Positions 35,423-47,400 of a stretch of 64,000 bases of DNA are shown one piece after another (positions within the stretch are counted from its first letter, which is position 1; every line of letters begins with the position of its first letter). Under the pieces are notes generated by a model. It did not search any database. It was given only the letters and a program-made list of their open reading frames with translations, and had not been told where the DNA came from. The stretch covers positions 1,488,001-1,552,000 of the forward strand of contig WBMV01004888.1 in the NCBI GenBank assembly GCA_013396655.1. The letters are read 5' to 3'. Both the position numbers and the translations under genes were made by a program. This DNA comes from Campylorhamphus procurvoides. Lineage: Eukaryota > Chordata > Aves > Passeriformes > Dendrocolaptidae.

Positions 35423-38400
35423 GACAGGCTGCTCGCTTTTTTCCCTTCTCTCATATCTTCTTTTTTTGACGTGATATGCATGTACCCTTTGGGAATTCAT
35501 ACTACTCCATCCATGCATCAGGCACACAGGCATTAAAATCTAATAATACATTTTCAATAGCCATGTAAGTTTTTCAACATACAATTTTAATGTTTTGTTA
35601 TTGCATTGTGTGCTTTTTATTGTTGTTTTTTTAAACTGAGCCATATGAGTGGCAGAATTTTTTTCAGAGCCTGTCTAAACTTGCACAAGGTAGCTTCATT
35701 TTTAAGGGACCAAATGTATTTTCTAGAGTAAATGTACTGTACATTGACTTAGTGACATCTTTCTTCTGGCAAGGAAATGAAGGGGATAATTTGTTATCAA
35801 GTGCACTGTATGCCATGTAACTTAGGGGCAATCAGTGATCAGGAATGATGGGTTATAAATTACTCTGCTTGAGGACTTGTTGATGTTGAAGATTGAATTT
35901 CCACCAGTAGGATGTTCCCCTCCTCCCCCCAGATCCGTCACCTACACATACCTCAGCATCCCTTCTCTGAGAACTGGAAAATGCTGGTTCTTTCTGTTAT
36001 CACACTTCTCGGAGCTTGAAGAAAACATGCTCATCTGGGCTGAAATACTTCATATACAGATTCAACCTACTGTGTCCTACACTCCTACCTGAGAAACTGT
36101 TTCACGTACTAACAAGCAGTAATCAAATCCCTTCTGTTTGGGAAGGCTTATGGGAAAACTAAGAAGACTTATGCTAAAAATGATTGACATTCTGGAACTG
36201 TTTTGAACTAAAATAAATAATTCTAAACTAAACAAATTTAAAATAAATAAACTAAATAATTCAAGCATGTTATGATGAAGCAGTGTTGAAGTGTCTTAAC
36301 TCTTCCATGTAATCATGTCCTGCCAATAACAATGACCTGAGACTGACGACCCTGGATAGATGAAGACATGCTTTTGTTTTAGAGTTCTGCGTTAGCTGTA
36401 ATTATCACTGTTGGTAATGATATCCTTCCCACCTTGTGATAATGCCTCAGGAAATCTTCTGTAGGATTTGTTGTAATGATAATTATCCTTTCCCTGGATA
36501 ACTTTTTCTTCTGCTTGGCAATGTCATTGGACAGTGAATTTCTGTATCTGAAATACTTTCCATTCAGTCTTAATTTAGTTAATCCAAACCAGGGCTGAAG
36601 TGAACTAAAAAGTCTTTCTTAGCTAGATGCTATTCAGTGGTGTAAAGGCTGTAAAATGAACCAGATTCTTGTTCCAATGCCTGCTGATCTGAGTCAGCAT
36701 TGAAAATATGAACTTGCCTCTCTTTAGATCTTGCACTAGAAATGAGATCTGCTCCAGACTGAGATGGATCTGCTTGTGATCTGATAGTGAGAGATCCTGC
36801 AGCGGACTGTCTCATGTTTAGGCACAGCCTGACACAAAACATGAGCACATAAGTGCATTAGTAGCAGGAACAAACCCATGAGGACTCTTGTATCTGGTCC
36901 TTCACATCCAGTTCTCTAAGCCTTGCGAGCAGTGTTAGCCAAGGATAGACTATGGAGCCTGCATGTTGAACTTCATTGGCTCATCTCACGTGTCTAATTC
37001 ACACAGAAATAGCCTTCCATCTACTTGGTATATTATGAGAAAGATGAAGTCCACAGTGAATTTTCCTTAAGTATAGTCTCTTGGATACTATGGTTGTGTT
37101 CCCTGTTCTCCTTGGGACAGACCAGAGAGATGCTTCACACCTCAGTGGCCCCTGCACTTTTGTGGTGCTTTGACACAAATCAGCCTTTAAATGCTCTGCA
37201 TTATAAGAACATGGAGTCAAAGTGCATAAAAGTGTTCCTTGCCTGTTTTAGTATATCAATGTGGAGCATTTCCTGCATTTTTATTATATCAGTGATGGTT
37301 AGGTTGCCAGATGGAAATTCTGATTGTAATGATGCATTGCTTAACTTTTGACATAAACATTTTTCAGATAGAGAGGGAAAATGTGTCCAAATCTGCTCTA
37401 CAGTTAGCACTTCAAATTCAAACCTCGATTTACCTTTCTCTTATGAGGAGTTTGTACAACACCTGCAGCCTGATTTTTCTAGTGCCATCAGTATAAATCA
37501 AGACTCATAGATCAAGCTATAACTACAAGCCTTTTATCTGTGAATTTTATTTGCAGTGGACATAAGAGGCTTCAGGATGTGAAACTGCTGTCACTTGAGC
37601 TTATATTCACCCACCTGGAGCAGCACAGAGAATATCCTGGTCAAGAGGCAGCATTGCTCTTGGAATTGATTTACAAATAGACTTCCAGGCTGCAAACCTT
37701 CTGCATCCTGTTGGCATACACTTGAGCTACACTGAAAGATGGCATAGTAGTTATGGCTTTTCCTTGGGGTATTGGCATTTGTCCTTGCTTTGACACAGAT
37801 TTCTTATGGCTTGCAGGTGCGTTGTTTGGACTTTGTGTGGGAAATTGTTAGTGAGTGATGTGTGAGTAGCTGAAGAACTGTGTTAATTATCTTGCAGAAA
37901 AGATACAGCCTATGAAAAGATTTGCTTTCTATGTCACCTGCCATTCCACATAGGCTTTTAAAAGTACTGATAATGCTACTAAGTTTCCATATCTGCTTGA
38001 TCCTAACAAGTGGACAAGTCCTTTGGGTCTTTCTGTCTCATTAGCCCCATAAAAACATAGGCCAAAAGTTCTCAGTTGCTTCACAGGAGTGTCACGAAGA
38101 CAGATGCTCAACCCCAGTTGCTTGTGGGGGTCGAGTGGGAGTATATATCTTCCCTGGTACAGCAAACAAGAGTGGGTGTGGACAGAGGATGTTGCTCAGC
38201 CTCCCAGAAACCTGGGCCAAGGCTTTCTATGGAGTTGGAATTCAGCTTTCTGTAGTGTTTCTCCTTTTAAGGTGGAAGCTTTGAAAGGTTATGATTGGGA
38301 AAAGATCATCATTTTGTCTGTGATAGCCTCTACTCCAGAGCATCCTGCCATTTGAACTGCAGTGAAACTTGCAGCACTATGGTCTGTGCTCTGAGGAGGC

Positions 38401-41400
38401 TCAAACTGAAGAATTCTGAGTGGAGTAATGCAAGGTTGGACTGAAAATGGGCTAGGGCTGTTTTTCAGCATTTCACATAGCTCTAATGGGTGACAGGGCA
38501 GAGACTTCCAGATTACTGAATCTAGTTTGTCACTGAAAGCTGATAATGTTTTGTTCAAATATTTGGATTATATGTCTTGTATCAAATTAAAGAATGTGTA
38601 TATTGCTGATATTTTGAAATATCTTGTTGGCTTTAAAAACCTAGATCAAATGAGTAATGCATCCTTCAAAATAAAGGAGAAACTGTTGTGGACAATTTAC
38701 TTGTTCTCAGCAGAATAAATGGAACCAGCTTGTCTTTAGTGTGACTGCTGGCTATTTTGCACAGCTACCTCCACTGCTTTCTAAATTGAGCCCACAGAGA
38801 AATCATTGCAACATGGAAGAAGGAACTGAAGGTGCAGGCAGCTAACTAATTGGGAAACATAGGGGTTGTGAAGCTCTATTTTCATCTTAGATAGGTAAGG
38901 GAACTGTGTTTAGAGAACCAATTTACATATCAGTGAACACATGTTTCCTGACATCTGCCTACATGCATTCTGCAGACACGTGGTAAGAAACAGTCAGTTC
39001 AACTTTCTGGTAGCTTTGGAGCCTGTCTGACTGAGGCTGGAGCTGAAAAGTAGTAAGGAGTGGTCAGCTATATGTGATGTTGCAGTAATTATTACAGGGC
39101 TCCTTGCAAAAAGTTGCCTCCAGCCACACCATCAGTTTTTGCCAGGAATTTTTCTATTCTCCTTGGAGTGCTCTTGTTTTGTTTTTTTGCCTTTGAAAAT
39201 TGGTGAGTGATACAAAACTGTTACCTGAGGCCCCAGAGAGGGTCTGAACCTAAAGGCATTCTGCTATTTGGTTTCTGTTCAGATCCCTTGAAATCTCAGG
39301 CAGCTTTAAAATTGTTTGGGATGAAGAGTGAGAACAATCCCTTTGGTGTACTTGAATATGTACTAAAGGCAACATGGTGATGCCACTGCAGAAAATGCAG
39401 TTGTTAAGACTCTGGAATGTGCTAATAAGAGAGAAAAGTATTAGACAGGAGAGGCAGCTGTAATTATTATACTTCAATTGACAAAAGTGTGAGCCTGGTT
39501 GGAATACTGGTTTAGACATTCCTGAGAATACTGTAGGATGGTGTAGATTCATCTTTAGAGTCCCATGGTGACTTCTTATCATTTTTACCAGGAATTATAA
39601 GCTGAAAATCTTACTGAATGTTACCTTTAAGAAAAGAAACTGCTTGTTCACTCTAAAAAGAGAGATCTCTTCCACTGAATAAAGTACTCACAAGAGAAGG
39701 GCCGTGAACAATGAACAAAGAACCCTTCTTTGAGGTTAAACCAAGAAGTAATCAATCTAATTGACAATAACAGATCTTAGTTTGTTACTAGGAGAAACTT
39801 AAACACTGAAACTGTGTTGCCCATGTAGCAGTGGAACTCTGGTAAAAGAATTGAGCACACTAGAAAAAAACAGGGACTGAGCCTATGTGATTTTATCACA
39901 CCTCTAGGCTGGTCAGACCCTGCACTCCTCTGTTTGATTGTTTTCTTAGAAAAGGCAATATTAAGTGAAGGCTTTTGGTCACTATGACTTTGTTTTGCTA
40001 GAAGGACAGAACAGGGCACTGAGATAAGGTAAACTGCTAAAGAAAGAATGCTTAGATCTGCTGAGTGAAACATCCTTTAAATGGGAATCTTAAAACAAAC
40101 TCTCACACCATTCAGTGAATTTCTTTCCATCCTGCTTTAATTTAGCAGATTTTAGTTGCTCCAGGGTGCACACAATCCAAGCAGTCCTCTCTATATCTCT
40201 TATAAAATCACTTTGCTTTTCATCATTTCCAGGACTTACATTAAATTGTACTGCATACCACAGTTAAACGTTCTCTCCACTTGATCTTCTGGTCATCCTC
40301 TCTCTGCAGAGCATTCTCAGTCACCCTTAGGGAAGGAACAGTCCCTTCTTCTCTAAAAAGGTAAATTAGACACAGGAGACAGTTCTGAAAAACACTGAAA
40401 CTCTTTATTGTATTCAACTATGCAGTAAAATGTAAGCAAGTGCATTAAGTACTTGTAGTGTTTGCCATGTAGGAGGTGGGAGCATTGAATTGCTTCCAGC
40501 TCTGTGATTTCCCTTATGGATGAGGAATGAGTTGGATGAGATGTGACTTGGAGTGTTATACATCCTGTTTGGACATGTAGACGATCCCACTAGTCACTTG
40601 TACTGTGTTCATCAAAATGATCCTATCTCAGAAAACACAGCTGTACACTGCAGCCTGTACATTGCCTGATAGATGTGTGAAGCTGCACACTCCATAGTTC
40701 TGGACAAATGGAGTGCCTACCTTAAAGACAAAGTACAGGGCTCATGAACCTATGACTGTGCAGTGTAAATAGGACGCAGTTTGTAGTCTCTGCGAGACAC
40801 CAGCTCAAAATTTTTCTGTGGTGTCAATGAATTCATGAGGAGTACCTCAAGAGTTCCTGCATTCTAGTGTTGGAGTGCCCCTAGGAAGAAAAAGAGCATT
40901 TCACACTTCTTCATTCATTTTAATAGATGAAAAAAATGGCAATCAGACCTTCTTATGTGATTCTTCTCAGGTATTGGTTGGAGCAGCTAGCATTTATATT
41001 CTGTGCTGTGGGTCCAAGTTCCTGAGAAATTGACTGCAGGTAACAATAGTCTTTTAATAAAGAGATCTAACCCGACATACATGTGCTTACCCATTACTTG
41101 TCTTCAGTTTTGCTATGAAAGGAAAATGCACAACACTTGTGCTCTTGAGTGGATCTGAGCCCATGTGTATGTTGTCTTGTTTGTACAGAGGCACAGCTCT
41201 GGAATAAGACTCAGTGGGAGCTTCCACATGCAGGTGGTTTCAGAGGAGACTTTTCAAAATGCTTCTGTAGAAAGTTTTGTTCACTTTCTTGGTGTCACTT
41301 GCAGCCCTTTCCTCCCTTCCAATCCAAATGCCTTAACCAAGTCTATCAAAATCACATTTGTCCCAAAATGATAATCCTGAGGTTCTTTTCGCAAGTAAAA

Positions 41401-41902
41401 GTATGTATGGGACAGGTTAATGGGGAGAAAGATTATCAAGGATCACTAGGAACTGTACAGTGTGTTCCACAGTTAAAGACTAATTCTTTTTTTCACACTG
41501 TACAATTTTGTCCTTCAATAAATTATATAATTACTAGAAGAACTGTGAGAGAAAGGAGTGGTGTGGGGAGTGTGTGCACCTGCACTGTTCAGATCTCTTG
41601 ATCAAGGAAGACGTATTCCAGAACAACAGCAAAGAGCCTGTGGGAGGAAAGCCTCCCATTTTAGTAAAGTAGAAAAGGTGATTTTTTTAACCAACAATAC
41701 TGTGATATGGAGAAAAAAATATATCTAAATAGATGGAGTTGAGACAGGGAAAGAAATTAATTACTTGAGTCCTACAATAGGACCTGGTAGCAGGGGGAAA
41801 GGCCACTATTCCCAACAAATTTAGCTTGGATTGGAAACTGATAGAAATTTTGGTATAGCAGAGGAAGGGAAGTGAGCTTCTGTAACAGCTTTCCAGTGAG
41901 TA

Positions 41903-41915
41903 TGTGTGTGTGTGT
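41903..41915. repeat. Short (TG)n microsatellite
   Basis: About six TG units in a row. It is followed at 41,945-41,990 by 'aagtcacttaatacctctgtg', which faintly recalls the MIR core but is too short to call. Confidence 0.7.
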
Positions 41916-42380
41916 AACTGGGACAATAGCTTTGCTAAACCACTTTTAAATGGAGCTAAGTCACTTAATACCTCTGTGTTTACAGTGGTAGAAGATTGGA
42001 TTTGATGAGCCAGGAGAGAAGGTCCATGCGAACACTATTCTCCCTCCACACTAACAAATATTACCTGATATAATTATTAGATTTCTTCAGGAGACAGGAA
42101 CATCTTGCGTATTTTGCAACCCTGTGCTTGGGTTTAGGGCCTGATACTACTGAAGCACTGCCACAATTAACCTAAGTCATACAGTGACTAACATGACTGT
42201 GAACTAGTCTGTCCTGTGCTGGGATTGTTTACATTTAACATGACTTGCCATGGCCCATTTTATGAACTTGACTGGTGAACTGGGAATTGGGTTGGCTTCC
42301 TGGCCAGTCCAACACCCCAGACACTAAGCAGCAGCTACCAGCATTATCTGTCTCTTCCCATGAGGACAAAATCCATCACA

Positions 42381-42397
42381 NNNNNNNNNNNNNNNNN
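42381..42397. other. Assembly gap (17 N)
   Basis: Seventeen unresolved bases are followed immediately by 13 A (42,398-42,410) and an A-rich 'caaacaag' edge. The gap probably marks a homopolymer or other simple sequence that could not be assembled. The true length of the missing DNA is unknown. Confidence 0.99.
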
Positions 42398-44296
42398 AAA
42401 AAAAAAAAAACAAACAAGTAATTTTTACACTCTTTTAATGAACCATCTAAGAGACAGAGAGAAAATACATTTGCTTCTAAGCTACATGGTAAAAACTTGG
42501 CTATAAAAAGATCTGGATTTCTTTTGTGCTTGCTTCATAGTTTGTAATATCACTGGGATTGCACTCTGAGCCTTTCTAGCTAATACTACAGCCTCTTAAA
42601 CACAAACATTGAATCTGGAAGCAGGCTTATTGCAAACACTCAGAGAGCAAAGAAGATAAACACAAGAAAATTGTTTCAGTATTTTGACAATCAAGTTTGA
42701 GAGCTTTTACACATTGACTCTTGACAGTTCAGGATGCCAGAATACTGGAAGTGAAAGGTAGTGACAGGAAGAAGCAAACAAAATAGGAAACCAAACTGCA
42801 CAGCACAGTAATAATTAAAAAGCGGAGCAGGGAGGAAAGCTACAATTTTTCCAAGGTGCTGAAACGAAAATACAAGATTTTAGTTTGGTGTGGTCAGGGT
42901 GCTCAGGGGGCTTCATTAAGGCTTTTATGACTGCTGCTATTAACAAACCAATGATGTATCCACTAAAACTCAATATCAGCTGTTGAGTATCAACATGGGA
43001 GCTATAAAAGCATAATGCTAATTTCTCTACATCTGCCTTTCTTTGCGTATAATCCCTAATTGAAATCTCTGGTTTTGGGTGGGGTTTTTTTGTGTGGTGA
43101 CCTTCAGTTAGATTAAGGTCAATTCATTCACGATTGAGAAAGTGTGTTAAAGTTTGACAAGTTTCAGTTCCTGAGAATTTCAGTGGTAAACCACCAAATA
43201 AAATACTGGAGAAATAAAAATCCTCTGTAGTTTTCCCATCTTTGATACCAGTTTGTTGGTTTTTTTTTCCTTCCAGAGGATACCTCTACAGCTGTTCCTC
43301 TGCAGTCCCTTAATATAATAAGAAAATCATACTTTCTTATTGAAATCATGCTTTCTTATTGCACAGTGTTCTGGATAGATTTCTTGTATCAGCCTAACTA
43401 TTCTGCTGGTAGAACAGGAGAGAGATTGGGAGGACACACCCCTCCTCCAAAACATAGAAGTTATAACTGAGGTAAAATTTTTGAATTATTTTGGTTCCTA
43501 TGTGCACACCAGCTCTGAGCAACTGTCTTTTCAAAGTGGGTTCAGTTGCTAAGAAGCAGAAGTTGTATCTTAGTATGAATGCTTTTGTGTATCTCTGTGG
43601 TCATTTCTTCAATATGTACATACATATGAGGGACATATGTATATACATATGATATGTACATACATGCTGCTTTGTGTTTTGTGTTGTTTTATTTTTTCTC
43701 TGGTAGAAGACAAATGGGATTTTTCAGCTTTTTTTAATAGCTCGGGGCTGTACCTCCATGTTATTGTATTTCTTACCTTGCTCTCCATGGGATTGAATCC
43801 AGGCCAGCAGGAAAACTGTTGACAGATCCTGAGTACTTCCTCAGTAGCTGCTTATACCTGACAGCAATGGCTTCCTGCCACAGGGAATCAGTGGACTTGC
43901 CTGTTGTAACTGGTTGTATTGAGATGCTTAATGGCATGACTTGGTGGTTGTGCATGCTCAGTTTTAGTCAGAAAGACGTATTTTCCTCTTTAGAAGATTC
44001 TTGGTATATTAGTAAAAACAAGAACTTATACCAACTGTGCAACCTTTAGATCCCTTGAAGCAAGCAAGGGCGAAAGATATCCTTTTGAGTTTTCTAATTG
44101 ATTTTCACTTGTGTGACTTTCATATGCATTTTGCCCAATGCTAATATTGAAGATACAGCACTGAGGATGAATCCGTATGTCTTTCTGAGGTTCTCAAACG
44201 TGTGCACGAATGCAAGGTGTGAAATCAAATGTACATGCTCTTGTTTGTTAGATTCTCTGGTCTTAAAGCTCTGCATAACACAGGCTCACACTTGAA
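42398..44296. other. Non-coding stretch, no gene recognised
   Basis: Starts with the A tract next to the gap. No open frame exceeds 76 codons. A block at about 42,905-43,020, with 'ttaaggcttttatgactgc' and following AT-rich words, has the texture of a conserved non-coding element, but conservation cannot be tested here. A palindrome-rich ATGTACAT region lies at 43,612-43,666. Confidence 0.55.
43612..43666. repeat. Palindrome-rich ATGTACATA repeat cluster
   Basis: The word atatgtacatacat occurs at about 43,612 and again near 43,652. Between them acatatg and catatgt words form small inverted repeats (for example acatatgagggacatatgt). It is AT-rich simple sequence capable of cruciform pairing, probably produced by microsatellite-like slippage. 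Confidence 0.65.
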
Positions 44297-44494
44297 TTAA
44301 GGAAGAATTTCATCATGGAAGGCTTGCTAAGGATTGGAATAGACTGCCAGGGAGGTGGTGGAATCACCATTTCTGGAGGTGTTCAAGAGGCATTTGGCAC
44401 TTAATGCTGTGTTCTAGCTGACAAGGCAGTGATCAGTCAAAGGTTGGACTCAATGGTCTTGGAGGTCTTCTTCAACCTCTATGATTCTGTGAAT
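44297..44494 (+). mobile_element. CR1 LINE 3' end fragment, plus strand
   Basis: The segment shows the sense order of a CR1 3' untranslated end. It begins with 'aaggaagaatttcatcatgg', then 'ggaatagactgccaggg' and 'aggtggtggaatcaccatttc'. It continues with 'tggaggtgttcaagaggc', 'ggttggactcaatggtcttgg' and 'cttcaacctctatgattctg', and ends at the 8-bp microsatellite-like terminus (attctgtg). It is 5' truncated to about 200 bp, typical for CR1 copies in birds, and moderately diverged. It contains no coding sequence. Confidence 0.92.
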
Positions 44495-47400
44495 TGGCAG
44501 GCTTTAAATTTGGGCCTGACAGCAGACAGTAATGTTTACTGAGAGCTGCTGATGACATGTGAATTTGTGGGTCAGTTGAGAAAAATTGCTGAAGCTCAAA
44601 TTGCAGTAAAGGTTGCAGAGTTGCTGCTGCCACCACGATTGTTTTCCTTTCTAAATAATCATTTGTTTGCTCTTGCAAAGTAAAAATGGGACACTAAGCA
44701 CCTTCAGAAAATACCTTAGCCTGAATGCTGGATCAGAGCATACAGCTGCATTAGGAAGGATTGTAATGGAATGGTTTGTCCAGCCACCAAACCCAGATTG
44801 CTTCTTTAAAACAGTCTTCTTTTGGGTATTTGGCATTAAGGAGGAACTTAAAAATCAATTAAGTAGTATTCTTTACTGTTAAATTTTACAGAGTGTGGAC
44901 ATCTGTGTGGAAAAACATAGCTTTTTCTCTTGGTGATGCAGAACTGCTTTTTAAAGTGAGCTCTCTGTCTTTACAAGAGCTCAGTACTGTTCATATGACA
45001 GTCATCTTCGTAACAAGATTTCTTCTTCCACTTCTCACTGTGGGAAGGGGGCTCTTTGTGTGATAGTGATCATTAAATGAAGACTGTGAACCTACTACTC
45101 AGAACGCTGCTGCTATTTTAAGCAGTGATGACATTAGGCATCAACTGTGATGCCAAGAGTTTCAATTAGTCACACTGGTGAGTTACTTGCCAGAAGATGC
45201 TGTTCAGTGGCTTTTGTAGAAGTGATCTTGGGCCATTTCCTTATAGGTGGGTGACTCATGCTCAATATGAAGTGCCGTTGCGTAGTGGGCTTGTGTTTCA
45301 GGACTTGGAAATAGAGATAAATAAGGTAAATTTAGATGACTGATATGCCTGCTTGTACATGCGAGGCCTTCAGCCCCCAAATCACCTTGGAAACCACAGT
45401 ACCTCAGGCCCACCAACTAACAGTGAGCATAAGAGCAAGTTGTCTGGAATATTGTAGGAGAGGCTTCCAATGCTCTTGAGCTAGAGAAGCTTAGCTCCAG
45501 AGAACAGACCTCCTATGATGCCAGCACAACAGAAATCATTTGTTGTGAGATGATAACATAGTACTGTAGCTTCTGAAGTCTTCTGAATCTAGTCTGACCA
45601 AGTTCTGGTCCTCCTTAAGGTTTCTCAGGATAGGTCTGAAGTACAGGTCCAACCTACTTCTGCCTCCCTGTAAGGCTGTTTTTGTCATGGTAGCAAGTGG
45701 TACATGATATGTATGTCACTTTTTTCTGTCTTTGGGTGACAGAGATGATGATGATTCCTAATCTGTCAGAAGGAGTATAGTGTTGTTATCATCTAGCAAT
45801 AAGTGAGATAAAAACTATGTTCCTAATGCGTACAAAGCATCAGTAAGTCTCTTCTATATGACTGAAACTAAATGGTGCATTGGGGCATAGGCTTGAGCAG
45901 TGCTTGATATGTGAATCATATCACTTCTTGAGGTTGTGCTAAAATTTCATGTACTGCTGCTTCAGAGAGCTGCAGTTTAAGGTAGCTCTATTTGCCTCAT
46001 TGCCTTGGGTTATGTGCTGTGTTTTGTCACCAGATAGGAGCCCTAGGGAGGCAGCAGGGAGTAGCAACAGCAGCTGCTGCTCAGATAACAGAGTGATTCC
46101 TTGTTCAGCCATTATGCCTGCCATGGCGAGAGAGGGCAAGTGCACAAGGAGAGAATTCTTCAGAGTTTGCAAGGTGGTGAAGAGGAGGAGGAAACCTTCA
46201 CACTTAGTATTGGAGAGGGTCATGATGCTGTTACTGTTGTCTTAATGGTGGGGAATCTCTGCCCATTGTTCTACTTGAGCAGGAAAATATCTGCCCCTGA
46301 TATTTCAGATAGGGAGACTAGGAGGCATGTGCTCACCCAGGAGTGTTTTGGAGCAAAGGAGGCTGTGGTATGAGTCTCAACAGTTACTGTGTGGTACTCT
46401 TATCAACAATAGCCTGTTGGGTGAATGAGACCATAGCATGAGGTCAGCAAGAAGCCTGACCCCTCAATGCCTGCTGTAGAAAGGAAAAGCTCTGTGTGGG
46501 CCAAGGCCTAAATGTATAGATGATCATCTGAGCATGCTAGAGAAGAAACACAAAGGCTTGGTGGAGGGAATTGTCATGAATTTTTTGTGTCCTGTCATCT
46601 GGATAGTGTAGCAATTATTTTGGAATCCTAAGAAAGAGATATTAACTGAAATGATGCCAAATGCTGCTTTGGTTCTATAGCACCTGCCATTTGAACTGTC
46701 AGAAAGGTTTTACTTTTTTTAATTCATAATTAGGTTTTTTTCTTCATGTTTCCATTCTGAATCAAGCATTTAAACAGCTAAAAGTAAGTTAATGTTGGTT
46801 AGCTATGCTGCACTCTTACTCTATCTTTTCTGATTCATCCCTTTATAGTAATAGTGGAGGAGTTCTGGGCTTTTTATTTCAGCAAAAATCCGTCAAATTT
46901 GTTTTGAAATACAGCTGGGAAGTACTGCCTTAAATACATAGTTATGTCCTTAAAATAGATTAAGAGTCTGATGTTTCTAATAATAATAAATTAGTGAGAC
47001 AGTACATTTTCTGCTTGGTAACTGACTGGAAGGCAACAAGATTACTTTCAGTGTTTAGCTTCAAATATTAGTTTGCTCTTCCTTAAATTGCATTAGTTAT
47101 ATCTAATTATAGGTACAGTTTGTGGTAATCAATTTGAAACATAACGATCTGAGTTACCTCTCTCTATAAAGAATATATTTTGACTTGGAACATTAGAGGT
47201 ATTTTGAATGCTGTGTGATTTTCATTTATGATTTGATTACACAGGTAATTGAAATGTGTCAGACTCTGATAACATTTGTTGAAACAAATTGATGAGTTCA
47301 ACTTGTTTCTCAAATATATTTTTTGCCTTCATAAAAGCAAAAGAAATGAGAGATTTCAACTCTTGCCATACAGATACTTATGAAGCATTTAATGTTTTTT

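Larger units (their letters stand above)
35141..42380. other. Non-coding stretch, no gene recognised
   Basis: No host gene supported. The longest frame in the whole window (150 codons, plus, 41149-41601) lies here and has no recognisable domain or plausible start context. Others stay at or below 110 codons. A perfect 10-bp inverted repeat sits at 35,398-35,422. A/T-rich, homeobox-site-like blocks occur at about 36,380-36,520. A short TG repeat lies at 41,903-41,915. Upstream gag or LTR sequence of the retrovirus might begin in the first part but was not recognisable. Confidence 0.55.

Noticed and set aside
41945..41990. MIR core-like words (aagtcacttaatacctctgtg)
   Set aside because: About 21 bp of similarity only, without the neighbouring parts of the element.
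45939..46245. Frames of 94 and 98 codons on opposite strands
   Set aside because: Mirror-image openness around a CAG/CTG-rich patch (acagcagctgctgctc); no protein family recognised.
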